Below, piece by piece: positions 44,422 through 60,162 of a DNA stretch of 64,000 nucleotides. Source of the stretch: Betaproteobacteria bacterium (GTDB lineage: Bacteria; Pseudomonadota; Gammaproteobacteria; Burkholderiales; SG8-41); contig VGID01000001.1 in the NCBI GenBank assembly GCA_016868035.1, forward strand, positions 128,289 to 192,288, written 5' to 3'. The notes beneath the pieces were generated by a model. The model worked only from the letters and a program-made list of their open reading frames with translations, ran no database searches and was not told the DNA's origin. A program made the translations under genes and the position numbers. Every line of letters starts with the position of its first letter. The stretch's first letter is position 1.

Positions 44422-45401
44422 TCGAGACGCATTTCCCGGATCACCGGAGTGAACTGCCGCATCTGCCGCAGCACCATGTCCCACTGCTCCTGCGGCGAGG
44501 AGCCGACCGGCTCGGCGGCGAGGTCGGCGAACCGCTTCTGCAGGTCGGGATGGCGCACGGCGGCCGCAGTCTCGCGCTGGATCCGCTCGATCACCGCGCG
44601 CGGCGTCTTCGCCGGCGCCAGCAACCCGTTCCAGCCCTCGAATTCGAGGGAACCAAAGCCCAGTTCGCGCACGGTGGGCACGTCGGGCAGCGCCGGGATG
44701 CGCTTCGAGCCGTTGGTCGCGAGCGCCTTCAGCTGCCCCAGGCGGATCTCCGCGAGCGAGCTGGAGAGCTGGTCGCCGCCGATCTGGATGCGCCCGCTCA
44801 GGAGCTCGAGCTTGAGCGGCGCCGCACCTTTGAAAGCGATATGCTCCATGTCCACTTTCGCGTCGCGCTTGAAGGTCTCGCCGATGACGTGCATGACCGA
44901 GCCGGGCCCGGTCGAGCCGTAGTTGTACTTGAGGCCCTTGCCGCCGCGCAGCAACGTCCCCAGGTCGCGCAGGTCCTTCGACGGCACGCTCGGATGCGCG
45001 GTGATCACGAACGGCACGTAGACGGCGATCGAGACGCCCGCGAAATCGGTCTCCGCGTTGAACGGCGAGCGCTTGGCGAGCGTCTGCGCGACGGACGAAA
45101 GCGGGAAGGTGATGTTGCCCATCAGCAACGTATAGCCGTCGGGCGCAGCCTTGGCCACGATGTCGGCGCCGAGCGCGCCGCCCGCGCCGCCGCGGTTGTC
45201 CACCACCACCGGCTGCCCCATCGACTCGCTCATGCGGCTCGCTACCATGCGCGCGACAATGTCGGTGGTCCCGCCGGGCGGGAACGATACGACGATGCGG
45301 ATCGGCTTGACGGGGAACTTCTCCGCGGCCGGCGCGAGATTCGGCGCGAGGGCGGCGATAACCAGAACGACGGAGCCCAGCAACTTCGTGCTCGTGAGCA
45401 T
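44418..45401 (-). CDS. Bug/TctC-family periplasmic solute-binding protein
   Basis: Second Bug protein of the window. Signal peptide (KLLGSVVLVIAALAPNLAPAAE), then PVKPIRIVVSFPPGGTTDIVAR and VVVDNRGGAGGALGADIVAKAAPDGYTLLMG. It is 327 aa and only moderately similar to the copy at 33,054. Tail-to-tail with the FAD monooxygenase and followed by a zinc alcohol dehydrogenase. Confidence 0.92.
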   Translation of the reverse strand: MLTSTKLLGSVVLVIAALAPNLAPAAEKFPVKPIRIVVSFPPGGTTDIVARMVASRMSESMGQPVVVDNRGGAGGALGADIVAKAAPDGYTLLMGNITFPLSSVAQTLAKRSPFNAETDFAGVSIAVYVPFVITAHPSVPSKDLRDLGTLLRGGKGLKYNYGSTGPGSVMHVIGETFKRDAKVDMEHIAFKGAAPLKLELLSGRIQIGGDQLSSSLAEIRLGQLKALATNGSKRIPALPDVPTVRELGFGSLEFEGWNGLLAPAKTPRAVIERIQRETAAAVRHPDLQKRFADLAAEPVGSSPQEQWDMVLRQMRQFTPVIREMRLD

Positions 45402-45535
45402 GGCGCCTCTCCTTGGGTGGACGGCCTCCCGGCCATAAACACCCGCCCAGCGGGAGCGGCGGGAGGCGCTACAAATCTACCCCGCCGCGGGACCGGATGC
45501 AAATACGCGTCCGCGGCCCGTCGGGCCGGGCGTTC

Positions 45536-46570
45536 TCAGCCCATTACCAGCGCGGCGCGCGCGGTCACGAGGCCCTTGTCGAGGCGCTGGTGGATGGCCT
45601 CCGCCTGCTCGAGCGGCACCTTCTCCGTTACCAGCGGAAAAAGCTCGCCGCGCGCGACAAGATCGAGCGAATCGAGCACCTCCTGGCGCGTCGCGTAGCG
45701 GCTGCCGAGGATCTCGATCTCCTTGCGCAGCGCCTGGGCGGGCTCGACCCGGAACGGCTGGCTGTTGCCGCCGAGGCTCACGAGCCGGCCGCCCTTGCCC
45801 AGAGCCGCCAGCCCGGCCTCGAGCGTGGACGTGCTGGAGACGAAGTCGATCGCGACGTCCACGCCCTTGCCGCCCGTCAGCTCGAGCAACTGCTCGGCGA
45901 CCTTGCCCTCGGAGGCGTCCACGGCCGCATCCGCTCCCGCCTTGAGGCACGCCTCGAATTTGGAGGCCATCACGTCCACCGCGATCACCTTCCGCGCGCA
46001 CGCCCAGCGCGCGACCATCGTCATGTGCACCCCGAGCCCGCCGCCCGCGCCGAATACCGCGACCGTGTCGTAGGGAGTGACGCGCGCCCTGCGGATCACT
46101 TTCACCGGGGTTGCGATCGCGTCGGTGATGACCGCGACCTCGGCAGGATGCTTGCGCCAGTCCAGTCCCGGCGGGAGCTTCAGAAAGTTCCTGGCCGGCA
46201 GCTTGATGTACTCGGCGTAGCCGCCGTCCACCTCGCGCCCCACGTAGCCGCCAAAGTGGTCGCACAGGGTCTCGCGGTTCACCCGGCACCAGTAGCAGTG
46301 CCCGCAAGTGAGGTAGAAATAGGCCGTGACGGAGTCTCCGATCTTGAGCCCGCTCACGCCCTGCCCCAGCGCAACGATCTCGCCGGTGATCTCGTGGCCG
46401 AGGATACGCGGGTACTCGACCGGCACCCGGCCCGTCCGCGTGTGATGGATGGTGAGGCCGGCTCCGCACGCGAGCACCTTCGCCACGGCCTCGCCTGGCC
46501 CGGGCACCGGATCCGGCACGGTCTCCAGCGCGAGCGGCGTGTTCTTGCCCTTGAGCACCATCGCTTTCAT
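45536..46570 (-). CDS. Zinc-dependent alcohol dehydrogenase (MDR family)
   Basis: Medium-chain dehydrogenase with catalytic-zinc ligands in LACGAGLTIHHT and LGHEITGEIVALG, a structural-zinc lobe TCGHCYWCRVNRETLCDHFGG, and the NAD-binding AVFGAGGGLGVHMTMVARW. I start at ATG 46568-46570 (344 aa); the 597-aa ORF of the track reads antisense to the next gene. Its second cofactor-binding Asp (VIAVDVMASKF) suggests NAD over NADP. Confidence 0.9.
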   Translation of the reverse strand: MKAMVLKGKNTPLALETVPDPVPGPGEAVAKVLACGAGLTIHHTRTGRVPVEYPRILGHEITGEIVALGQGVSGLKIGDSVTAYFYLTCGHCYWCRVNRETLCDHFGGYVGREVDGGYAEYIKLPARNFLKLPPGLDWRKHPAEVAVITDAIATPVKVIRRARVTPYDTVAVFGAGGGLGVHMTMVARWACARKVIAVDVMASKFEACLKAGADAAVDASEGKVAEQLLELTGGKGVDVAIDFVSSTSTLEAGLAALGKGGRLVSLGGNSQPFRVEPAQALRKEIEILGSRYATRQEVLDSLDLVARGELFPLVTEKVPLEQAEAIHQRLDKGLVTARAALVMG

Positions 46571-46657
46571 TCCGAACTCCCTCGTTGTTCGAACCGCGCA
46601 CATTCTACGCTTGCCGCGCGCGGCGCTAGAATGGGCACCATGGGGAGCCACGCTCAC

Positions 46658-47389
46658 ATGGCCACCGCCCATTTCCGCTTTCACGGCGAGCTCTCCGGGT
46701 TTCTTGCGCGCGAGCGCCGCGGCATGGGATTCGACCATGCCTGCGCGCGCGCCGCCAGCGTGAAGAACGCCATCGAATCGCTGGGCGTGCCGCACACCGA
46801 GGCCGGCCGGCTGCTGGTGAACGGCAAGCCGGCGACGCTCGCGCGCGCCGTGCGCGAGGGCGACGTGATCGAGGTCTACCCGCACGCGGCGCCGGAGGGC
46901 TGCGATGCGGGCGAGGCGCCGGCGTTCGTCGCCGATGCGCACCTGGGCGGGCTTGCGCGCCTGCTGCGCATGCTGGGCTTCGACACCGCCTACGACAACA
47001 CCCTGGCCGACCGGGACATCATTGATCTCGCGGGCCGCGAGGGCCGCATCGTGCTCACCCGCGACCGCGAGCTGCTCAAGTGCCGCGATGTGCTTCGAGG
47101 CGGTTTCGTGCACGCGCGCAAGCCCGAGGTGCAATTGAAGGAGGTCGCGACCCGCTACGGGCTCGAACGCGTGATGCGGCCCTTCACGCTGTGCCTGCAC
47201 TGCAACCTTCGGCTGGAAGCGATCGCCCGCGCCGCCGCCGTGGAGCGCGTGCCCGGGCGCATCGCCGAGCGTTACACCGAGTTCGTGCGCTGCCCCGGGT
47301 GCGAGCGGATCTTCTGGCAGGGCTCGCACTGGGAGCGCATGCGCGCGATGCTGGGTGCTTCGCTGGCAGCCAAGATACCGGACGGGTGA
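46658..47389 (+). CDS. Mut7-C RNase-domain protein with N-terminal ubiquitin/MoaD-like domain
   Basis: The N-terminal half (about 1-80: FRFHGELSGFLARERRG; RLLVNGKPATLARAVREGDVIEVYP) is a beta-grasp fold domain. The C-terminal half is Mut7-C (FVADAHLGGLARLLRMLGFDTAYDN; IVLTRDRELLKC, PIN-like acidic residues) with a zinc-ribbon-like CLHCNLRL plus CPGCERIFWQGSHWERM. ATG 46658 has a GGGGAG upstream; 46631 and 46640 are alternatives. It is 243-252 aa. Such fusions are widespread but their targets are unknown. Confidence 0.85.
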   Translation: MATAHFRFHGELSGFLARERRGMGFDHACARAASVKNAIESLGVPHTEAGRLLVNGKPATLARAVREGDVIEVYPHAAPEGCDAGEAPAFVADAHLGGLARLLRMLGFDTAYDNTLADRDIIDLAGREGRIVLTRDRELLKCRDVLRGGFVHARKPEVQLKEVATRYGLERVMRPFTLCLHCNLRLEAIARAAAVERVPGRIAERYTEFVRCPGCERIFWQGSHWERMRAMLGASLAAKIPDG

Positions 47390-47410
47390 TTCCTCGCGCG
47401 GCTACCCGGA

Positions 47411-47448
47411 GCGCCGCCCCGGAATTTTCTCCAGGCCGGGCGGCGTGC
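47411..47448. terminator. Bidirectional hairpin between convergent genes
   Basis: GCGCCGCCCCGG and CCGGGCGGCGTGC form a strong stem around GAATTTTCTCCAGG; an outer GGACGGG/CCCGTCC pair extends it. No U-run. Confidence 0.5.
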
Positions 47449-47456
47449 GCCCGTCC

Positions 47457-47915
47457 CTACCGTCCGCTGCGCAGCCGTTCGAGCTCGCGCCGGGACTCCG
47501 ACACCGCCTGCTCGAGCGACTTCTGGCGCTCCCAGTAGGCTTCCGTGAGGCGGCTCGCGCCCCCGGCGGTGCCGATGCGCTCGCCGGACAGCGGCTCCTT
47601 GCCGGCAGCGAGCGCGGCTTCCGCCTCGCGCAACGCCTTCTCGGCCGCTCTCACGGCGTCGTGTTGCTGCTCCCTCTTCAGGCGCTCGGCCTCCATCTGC
47701 TTCACGAAGCCGGCCTCACGCGCGGGCGAGACTTGAACGCCGGTCGGGGCCGTATCGGTTTTCACCGGCTCGACTTTCACAGCCCCCGGCGCGGGCTTGT
47801 CGCCGTAGACGATCCGCCCGTCGGGCATCGTGGACTTGTAGAGCGTCTGCGCAGCGGCGCTCGCCAGCGCCCACAGCGCGACGACACAGCAGACGAATTG
47901 CGAGACGCGATTCAT
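47457..47915 (-). CDS. DUF4124-domain secreted protein
   Basis: A signal peptide (VSQFVCCVVALWALASAAAQ) is followed by the DUF4124 core LYKSTMPDGRIVYGDKP and a charged coiled-coil-prone C-terminal part (residues 75-150, AERLKREQQHDAVRAAEKALREAE). It is 152 aa, probably periplasmic, of unknown function. A TATAAT on its strand at 47923-47928 lies only about 8 bp from the ATG, implying a very short leader if used. Confidence 0.82.
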   Translation of the reverse strand: MNRVSQFVCCVVALWALASAAAQTLYKSTMPDGRIVYGDKPAPGAVKVEPVKTDTAPTGVQVSPAREAGFVKQMEAERLKREQQHDAVRAAEKALREAEAALAAGKEPLSGERIGTAGGASRLTEAYWERQKSLEQAVSESRRELERLRSGR

Positions 47916-48034
47916 GTTGCCGATTATATAGGCGCCGGCACGTCGGTGCCTTGCGGTTAGAATAACACCTGTGGCAACGAGGTCGCCGCGGCGCCCCTCC
48001 GCAACTTTCCTGTCCTGAACGGTTTCGCCTCCCG

Positions 48035-54040
<6,006 letters not shown>

Positions 54041-54246
54041 CGCGCGGTTCCCCAAAAAAGAAATCGGACGCGCGCGCCAAACTCGTGTATAGTGCGCGCC
54101 AGGGTTTCTGTTTCGCGTCATCCGGTTAGCGTTTCAGTCGTTTCACGGTCCATTCCGGACCGTCGAATCACCCAGCCTGGCATCGCATCTGCCTGAACCG
54201 GTTTGGAAGGCTCGTCCTTCCCGGGCCGACCATTCAGGAGAAATTT
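54041..54246 (+). promoter_or_regulatory. rhlE promoter and long leader
   Basis: TATAGT (54088-54093) is a likely -10 without a clear -35. The predicted leader of about 150 nt has short inverted repeats (ACGGTCCATTCCGGACCGT is near-palindromic) and ends with AGGAG at 54236-54240. Confidence 0.45.
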
Positions 54247-55713
54247 ATTAGCACGTCATTTGCAAGCCTCGGCCTGTCGGCCGGGCTCACCCGCGCCGTC
54301 GCCGAGCAGGGATACACCGAACCCACCCCCATCCAGGCGCAGGCCATTCCGGTCGTGCTCGCCGGGCGCGATCTGCTCGGCGCCGCCCAGACCGGCACCG
54401 GCAAGACCGCCGGATTCACATTGCCGCTGCTGCAGCGGCTTGCGGCGCAAGCAAGCGCGAGCTATTCGCCCGCGCGCCATCCGGTCCGGGCGCTGATCCT
54501 CGTGCCGACCCGCGAGCTCGCGGCGCAGGTGCAGGAGAGCGTCCGCGCCTACGGCAGGCATATAAAGCTGCGCTCGACCGTGATCTTCGGCGGCGTCGGC
54601 TTCAACACCCAGGCCGACGAGCTGCGCCGCGGCGTGGACATCGTCGTCGCGACTCCCGGACGCCTGCTGGATCACGTGCAGCAGCGCACCATAGACCTGC
54701 GCCAGGTAGAGATCCTCGTGCTGGACGAGGCCGACCGTATGCTCGACATGGGCTTCATCCCTGCCATTCGCCGCATCCTCGCCTTGCTCCCGGCGAAGCG
54801 CCAGAACCTGCTGTTCTCGGCGACCTTCCCCGAGGAGATTCGCAAGCTCTCCGGCTCGTTCATGCGCGACCCGGCGACCGTCGAGGTCGCGCGGCGCAAC
54901 ATGCCGGTCGAGCTTATTGCACAGGTCGCGCACCCCGTGGACCAGGGGCGCAAGCGCGAGCTGCTCGCGCACCTCGTCAAGACCCGCGACTGGCGCCAGG
55001 TGCTTGTGTTCACCCGCACCAAGCATGGCGCAAACCGGCTCGCCCAGCAGCTCGAGCGCGACGGCATCGAGGCCGACGCGATCCACGGCAACAAGAGCCA
55101 GCCCGCGCGCACGCGCGCGCTGAAACGCTTCAAGGACAACGAGCTGCAGGTGCTGGTCGCCACCGATATCGCTTCGCGGGGGCTGGATATCGAGGAGCTT
55201 CCGCACGTGGTCAACTACGACCTGCCGCACGTACCGGAAGATTACGTGCATCGCATCGGCCGCACCGGCCGCGCGGGGGCATCGGGCGAGGCGGTGTCGC
55301 TGGTGTCCGGCGAGGACCGCCCGCTGCTCTCCGCGATCGAGCGCCTGATCAACCGGCGCATCGAGCAGCGCATCGTGGCCGGCTTCGAGCCCGGACTATC
55401 TTCCTACGCGCCGGCGTCCCGGCCGGACCAGCACCGCCATCCGCACCATGGGCGCCGGCAGCCATCCGCCCCGCGGCCGGCTCGCGGCAGCGACGGGGGC
55501 CGCAAGCCGGGCAACGGACAGGAGCCACGGCACGAGCCACACACCCCCACGCAAGGCCGGTGGTCCGGACAGCAGCAACCGCATTCGCAGGGCCGGCAAC
55601 CCGCGCCATCGCGGCAGCATCCCCAGCACGAAGACGGACAGCCCTCACCGCAGCGCGCCCGGACGCAGCAGTTTCCGGCGCTCTTCGGCACCCACGACCG
55701 CAAGGTTCGGTAA
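54247..55713 (+). CDS. rhlE: DEAD-box RNA helicase, RhlE group (apparent ATT start)
   Basis: ATP-dependent RNA helicase for ribosome assembly and RNA decay. The Q motif [27 protein letters not shown], motif [26 protein letters not shown] and [10 protein letters not shown] are present, and a His/Gln/Arg-rich tail runs from about residue 400. The Q motif begins upstream of the track start (GTG 54355). Between the in-frame stop at 54127 and 54355 I find no in-frame ATG, GTG or TTG. AGGAGA followed after five bases by ATT (54247) fits a non-standard AUU start, giving 488 aa. A base-call error ATG to ATT is the alternative. Confidence 0.9.
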   Translation: MSTSFASLGLSAGLTRAVAEQGYTEPTPIQAQAIPVVLAGRDLLGAAQTGTGKTAGFTLPLLQRLAAQASASYSPARHPVRALILVPTRELAAQVQESVRAYGRHIKLRSTVIFGGVGFNTQADELRRGVDIVVATPGRLLDHVQQRTIDLRQVEILVLDEADRMLDMGFIPAIRRILALLPAKRQNLLFSATFPEEIRKLSGSFMRDPATVEVARRNMPVELIAQVAHPVDQGRKRELLAHLVKTRDWRQVLVFTRTKHGANRLAQQLERDGIEADAIHGNKSQPARTRALKRFKDNELQVLVATDIASRGLDIEELPHVVNYDLPHVPEDYVHRIGRTGRAGASGEAVSLVSGEDRPLLSAIERLINRRIEQRIVAGFEPGLSSYAPASRPDQHRHPHHGRRQPSAPRPARGSDGGRKPGNGQEPRHEPHTPTQGRWSGQQQPHSQGRQPAPSRQHPQHEDGQPSPQRARTQQFPALFGTHDRKVR

Positions 55714-55820
55714 GGGCGGCAGCCGGCGGCGCCTCTCTTGCGCCGCCCCTGCCCCGGTCGCTCTCGCGCCCGCACCGCCGCCGCGGCCGCCGCGCGCCCG
55801 GCGTTCGTTGAACCTGTTCC

Positions 55821-55834
55821 TTGATTTTGGTCAA
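55821..55834 (+). promoter_or_regulatory. FNR/ANR-type box upstream of nrdJ
   Basis: TTGATTTTGGTCAA matches TTGAT-N4-ATCAA at 9 of 10 positions, about 100 bp before the nrdJ ATG. Downstream, ACTCCC-N8-GGGAGT (about 55859-55878) is a small hairpin followed by ATCATTTTT, possibly the rhlE terminator. Confidence 0.4.
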
Positions 55835-55933
55835 ATCATTACGGGGAAAACCTGAGAAACTCCCTGCAAGAAGGGAGTGTTATCATTTTTCCGGACGGAA
55901 CCCGGCCGTCCACAAGAAAACCCGCGGGAGAAC

Positions 55934-58900
55934 ATGAAGCTCAACGACACCCGGCTCGCATTGCCGCCGCAGCAGGTCACGCTCGACGTGCTGCTGGAGA
56001 AGTACGCGAAGAACGGCGAAAAGACCGCTGAAGATCTGCGCCGGCGCGTCGCACGCGCGCTCGCCGCGGTAGAGAAGGACCCCGCGCGCTGGGAGCCGGT
56101 GTTCTTCGAAGCGCTCGAAGGCGGCTTCATTCCCGGCGGACGCGTCAACTCCGCCGCCGGAACGAACTTGCAGGCGACGCTCATCAACTGTTTCGTGCAG
56201 CCGGTGGGCGACTCGGTGTCCGAGACCGTGGACGGCAAGCCCGGCATCTATGTCGCGCTGCAGGAAGCGGCGGAAACCATGCGGCGCGGCGGCGGCGTGG
56301 GCTACGACTTCTCGGCGATCCGCCCGCGCGGGGCACGGGTGCGCGGTACCGAAAGCACCGCGAGCGGGCCCGTGTCCTACATGCGCGTCTTCGACAAGAG
56401 CTGCGAGACGGTGGAGTCCGCCGGCTCGCGCCGCGGCGCGCAGATGGGGATCCTTCGCTGCACGCACCCCGACATCGAGGACTTCATCCACGCGAAAGAT
56501 CACGGCGAGCTCAAGAACTTCAACGTGAGCGTGGCGGTGACCGACGCCTTCATGCGCGCGGTCGAGGCCGACGGCGACTGGGAGCTCGTGCACAAGCAGC
56601 CGCCCGCACCCGATTTCGAGGGCGCGCCGGGCCAGCGCCCCGATGGCCTGTGGGTCTACCGCAGGGTCAAGGCGCGCGAGCTCTGGCAGCAGATCATGGA
56701 ATCCACCTACGATCACGCCGAGCCGGGCGTATTCTTCATCGACCGCGCGAACGTGGACAACAATCTCTCCTACGTCGAGCGGATCGAATCGACCAACCCG
56801 TGCGTCACTGGCGATGCCTGGATGATGACCGGCGACGGTCCGCGCCGAGTCCATGAACTCATTGGCCAGGCCTTCGTGGCAATACACAGGGGAAGGGGTT
56901 ACCGCACGACCTCGCAGGGATTCTTTTCAACAGGCCGCAAGCCGGTAGTTCGCTTGACCACACGTGAAGGTCCCAGCCTACGACTAACCAAGGACCATCT
57001 GGTTACGCGCGTAACGAGCAGCAGCCGTTATTTCATGGAAGCGGAATGGGCGGCAGCTTCCGATCTCAAAGCCGGCGACAGGATTCTGCTACACGATCAT
57101 CGCGCTCTCGCCGGCTGGCCTGGCGCGCATACGGAAGCCGAGGGGTACCTTCTCGGGATGCTGATCGGTGATGGTTCGCTCAAGGAAGACAAGGCGGTAC
57201 TTGCCGTGTGGGACGCGCAAGCGCGCCAGCAAGCGAACGGTGAATGGGTTTTCTCGCCGGGAGTCGCGAGCATGATGCAATCGGCCGAGCGCGCGGCCCG
57301 CACATTGCACCACCAAAGGGATTTCCGCGGCTGGCAAGGCGTTGTTGCTGGAGGCAGGACGACCGAACTGCGGCTATCACTTGCCGCGTTGCGGGACCTC
57401 GCGCTTTCGCTTGGAATGCGGCCCGGTGCAAAGCGGATCACGGACCAAATGGAACGCTGTTCGTCCGACTTCTACCGTGGCTTGTTGCGTGGCCTGTTCG
57501 ATACTGACGGATCTGTCCAGGGCACGCAGGCGAAAGGGGTCAGCGTGAGATTGACCCAAGTGGATCACGAGAATCTCGTGCGCGCCCAGCGACTCCTGTT
57601 GCGCCTCGGTATTTTCTCGACCATCTACAGGAACAGAAAGCCGGCTGGCGAGAACCTGCTTCCGGATGGCAGGGGAGGCCTTGCACTATATCCAATCCAG
57701 GCAACCCACGAACTTGTCATATCCGGCGAGAACTTGCTGCATTTCGAGCAAGCAGTCGGGTTTGACAACGCTGACAAAGCGGGACGGTTGAGTTACCTAC
57801 TGTCTTCCTATCGGCGAAAGCTCAATCACGAGAACTTTGTCGCAACCGTCGATACGGTATTGCAGGACGGTGAGGACGAGGTCTTTGACGTTTCCGTAGC
57901 CGAGGTGAACGCATTTGATGCCAATGGATTCTGTGTTCACAACTGCGGAGAGCAGGCGCTGCCTCCTTACGGCTGCTGCTGCCTCGGCTCGATCAATCTC
58001 ACGCTGTTCGTGCGCGAGCCGTTCGGCGCGAAGGCGCGCTTCGACTTCGAGGCTTTCGGGCGCGTAGTGCGGCCGGCGGTGCGCATGCTCGACAACGTGC
58101 TCGACGCGACGGTGTGGCCGCTGGAGCAGCAGCGGGCGGAGGCGCGCGCGAAGCGCCGGGTGGGGCTCGGCTTCACCGGCCTGGGCGACGCGCTGATCAT
58201 GCTCGGGCTGCGCTACGACACGGAGGATGCGCGCCGCTGCGCGGCGCGCATTATGGAAGCGATGCGCGATGAGTCATACGCTGCGTCGATTGAACTCGCG
58301 AAGGAGAAAGGAGCTTTCCCGCTCTTTGATGCGGAGCGGTATCTTGCCGCTCCGCATTTTGCCTCGCGCCTCCCGGAGAAGCTGAAGGGCGAGATCCGCA
58401 GGCACGGCATCCGCAACAGCCATCTCCTGTCGATCGCGCCCACCGGAACGATCTCGCTCGCCTTCGCCGACAACGCCTCGAACGGCATCGAGCCGCCCTA
58501 CTCGTGGACCTACCAGCGCAAGAAGCGCATGTCCGACGGTTCGATGAAGATCTACGATGTCGAGGACCACGCGTGGCGGCTCTACCGGCACCGCGGCGGC
58601 GACATGGGCCGGCTCCCGCCGCCGTTCGTCACCGCGATGGACATCTCCGCGCTCGACCACATGCGCATGGTGGCGGCGGTCTCGCCTTTTGTGGATTCCG
58701 CCATCAGCAAAACCGTCAACGTGCCCGAGAACTACCCGTATACCCACTTCAAGGACCTCTACCTCGAAGCGTGGAAAGCGGGCCTGAAGGGCATCACCAC
58801 CTACCGCCCGAACAAGGTACTGGGCGCGGTGCTTTCCGTGACGCCGGAGTCCGAGCAACCGAACGACCTCGACACCACCGCGGACCGGCGGATCCGGCTC

Positions 58901-59908
58901 GAAGCGACCCCGCAGCCGGCGCTCTCGAGCCTGCGCTGGCCGGGACGGCCGAACCTCGCGACCGGCAACCCGTCGTGGACCTACATGGTGGAATCGCCCT
59001 TGGGGAAGTTCGCAATCTTCGTCGGCCATGTCGAAAACGCCGATCCCCATCCGTTCGAGGTGTGGGTGAACGGCGCGGAGCAACCTCGCGGCCTCGGGGC
59101 GGTGGCGAAGACGCTCTCGATGGACATGCGCGCGCAGGACAAGGCATGGCTGCGGATGAAGCTCGAGATCCTCGCGCGCACCACCGGCGACGACGCATTC
59201 GACTGCCCGCTGCCGCCGAATGGCGAGGCGCGGCGCGTGCCGAGCATGGTGGCGGCGTTCGCCCGCATCGTGCGCTACCGCGTGGACCAGCTGGGGGCGC
59301 TCGCGAAGCAGGACGGGAAATCCCCGGTGCTCGACGCCCTGTTCGCGAAGAAGGAGCCCAAGACCGGCACCGACGGCACCATGTCGTGGACGGTGGACGT
59401 GCACAACCCGCGTACGGGCGACGACTTCGTTCTGATGCTGAAGGAGCTGGTGCTGCCTGGCGGACAGCGCCGTCCGTATTCGGTGTGGATGGCGGGCGCT
59501 TACCCGCGCGCGCTCGACGGTTTGTGCAAGCTGCTCTCGCTCGACATGCGCGTGATCGACCCGGCCTGGATCGGGATGAAGTTGAGGAAGCTTCTCAACT
59601 ATGCGGAGCCGCTGGGCGACTTCATGGCGCGGGTCCCGGGAGCGGAGCGCCAGCAGAACTTCCCGAGCACGATCGCCTATTGCGCGCGCCTCATCATCCA
59701 CCGCTACGCGATGCTCGGCGTGCTGGACGAGCGCGGCTATCCGCTCTCCGAGATGGGCGTGCTCGAGATTCCCGAGGACGACCGCGACCGCTCCGCCCAC
59801 CCGCTGCTCTACGGGAAGCGGTGCGCGGAGTGCGGCAGCCGGGCGGTCATCCACAAGGACGGATGCGAGTTCTGCACCGCGTGCGGCTGGATCGGCGCGT
59901 GCGGGTGA
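55934..59908 (+). CDS. nrdJ: Class II (B12-dependent) ribonucleoside-diphosphate reductase NrdJ, intein-containing
   Basis: Oxygen-independent-use reductase making dNTP precursors with adenosylcobalamin. ATG 55934 follows GGGAG. Extein landmarks are [14 protein letters not shown] (active-site Cys), [32 protein letters not shown] (split by the intein), [22 protein letters not shown] and a C-terminal TSCPD-type part, ending in a zinc ribbon [22 protein letters not shown]. The precursor is 1324 aa and the spliced protein about 943 aa. An FNR-like box upstream suggests low-oxygen control. Confidence 0.95.
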   Translation: MKLNDTRLALPPQQVTLDVLLEKYAKNGEKTAEDLRRRVARALAAVEKDPARWEPVFFEALEGGFIPGGRVNSAAGTNLQATLINCFVQPVGDSVSETVDGKPGIYVALQEAAETMRRGGGVGYDFSAIRPRGARVRGTESTASGPVSYMRVFDKSCETVESAGSRRGAQMGILRCTHPDIEDFIHAKDHGELKNFNVSVAVTDAFMRAVEADGDWELVHKQPPAPDFEGAPGQRPDGLWVYRRVKARELWQQIMESTYDHAEPGVFFIDRANVDNNLSYVERIESTNPCVTGDAWMMTGDGPRRVHELIGQAFVAIHRGRGYRTTSQGFFSTGRKPVVRLTTREGPSLRLTKDHLVTRVTSSSRYFMEAEWAAASDLKAGDRILLHDHRALAGWPGAHTEAEGYLLGMLIGDGSLKEDKAVLAVWDAQARQQANGEWVFSPGVASMMQSAERAARTLHHQRDFRGWQGVVAGGRTTELRLSLAALRDLALSLGMRPGAKRITDQMERCSSDFYRGLLRGLFDTDGSVQGTQAKGVSVRLTQVDHENLVRAQRLLLRLGIFSTIYRNRKPAGENLLPDGRGGLALYPIQATHELVISGENLLHFEQAVGFDNADKAGRLSYLLSSYRRKLNHENFVATVDTVLQDGEDEVFDVSVAEVNAFDANGFCVHNCGEQALPPYGCCCLGSINLTLFVREPFGAKARFDFEAFGRVVRPAVRMLDNVLDATVWPLEQQRAEARAKRRVGLGFTGLGDALIMLGLRYDTEDARRCAARIMEAMRDESYAASIELAKEKGAFPLFDAERYLAAPHFASRLPEKLKGEIRRHGIRNSHLLSIAPTGTISLAFADNASNGIEPPYSWTYQRKKRMSDGSMKIYDVEDHAWRLYRHRGGDMGRLPPPFVTAMDISALDHMRMVAAVSPFVDSAISKTVNVPENYPYTHFKDLYLEAWKAGLKGITTYRPNKVLGAVLSVTPESEQPNDLDTTADRRIRLEATPQPALSSLRWPGRPNLATGNPSWTYMVESPLGKFAIFVGHVENADPHPFEVWVNGAEQPRGLGAVAKTLSMDMRAQDKAWLRMKLEILARTTGDDAFDCPLPPNGEARRVPSMVAAFARIVRYRVDQLGALAKQDGKSPVLDALFAKKEPKTGTDGTMSWTVDVHNPRTGDDFVLMLKELVLPGGQRRPYSVWMAGAYPRALDGLCKLLSLDMRVIDPAWIGMKLRKLLNYAEPLGDFMARVPGAERQQNFPSTIAYCARLIIHRYAMLGVLDERGYPLSEMGVLEIPEDDRDRSAHPLLYGKRCAECGSRAVIHKDGCEFCTACGWIGACG
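56801..57943 (+). mobile_element. Intein with LAGLIDADG homing endonuclease in NrdJ
   Basis: The 381-aa insert starts at Cys ([17 protein letters not shown]) and ends VHN before Cys+1. Block B is LTKDHLVTR (TxxH), block G is FCVHN/C. The two DOD endonuclease motifs, [15 protein letters not shown] and [14 protein letters not shown], are intact, so the element may still be mobile. Its base composition is visibly less G+C-rich than the exteins. It sits inside the catalytic NPCGE motif. Confidence 0.95.
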
Positions 59909-59971
59909 CCAGAACATGACCGCTGACGAAGCGCCGCCGTGACGAAGTGGCGAGATTACGGAAGCCGGCCT

Positions 59972-60139
59972 ATGAGCAAGCGCGTGGTCAAGAAACCTCC
60001 CCGGTCGTTGCGTCCCGGCGCGGCGCAGTCGAAGAAACCGTCCGCGCTCAATCCCCGCCTCTCGGCGCAGACGCGCAAGATCCTGCTCAAGCACTACCGC
60101 ACCAAGTACGCCGTGCGCCACCGCGGCGGCGGACGCTGA
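59972..60139 (+). CDS. Small basic hypothetical protein
   Basis: A 55-aa strongly basic ORF (MSKRVVKKPPRSLRPGAAQ to KYAVRHRGGGR) follows nrdJ at 63 bp. Another in-frame start (GTG 59939) would give 66 aa. Its base composition is like its neighbours. I do not recognise it; it could be a nucleic-acid-binding peptide or a chance ORF. Confidence 0.4.
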   Translation: MSKRVVKKPPRSLRPGAAQSKKPSALNPRLSAQTRKILLKHYRTKYAVRHRGGGR

Positions 60140-60162
60140 CGCAGGAGCGCTGGAACGCTGCT

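Noticed and set aside
45413-46657. N-terminal extension of the Mut7-C gene (658-aa ORF)
   Set aside because: It is antisense to the zinc alcohol dehydrogenase and has no domain signal; the MoaD-like domain begins at the chosen start.
54355-55713. rhlE starting at GTG 54355 as in the ORF track
   Set aside because: It would remove the Q motif and part of the first RecA domain, which are plainly encoded just upstream.
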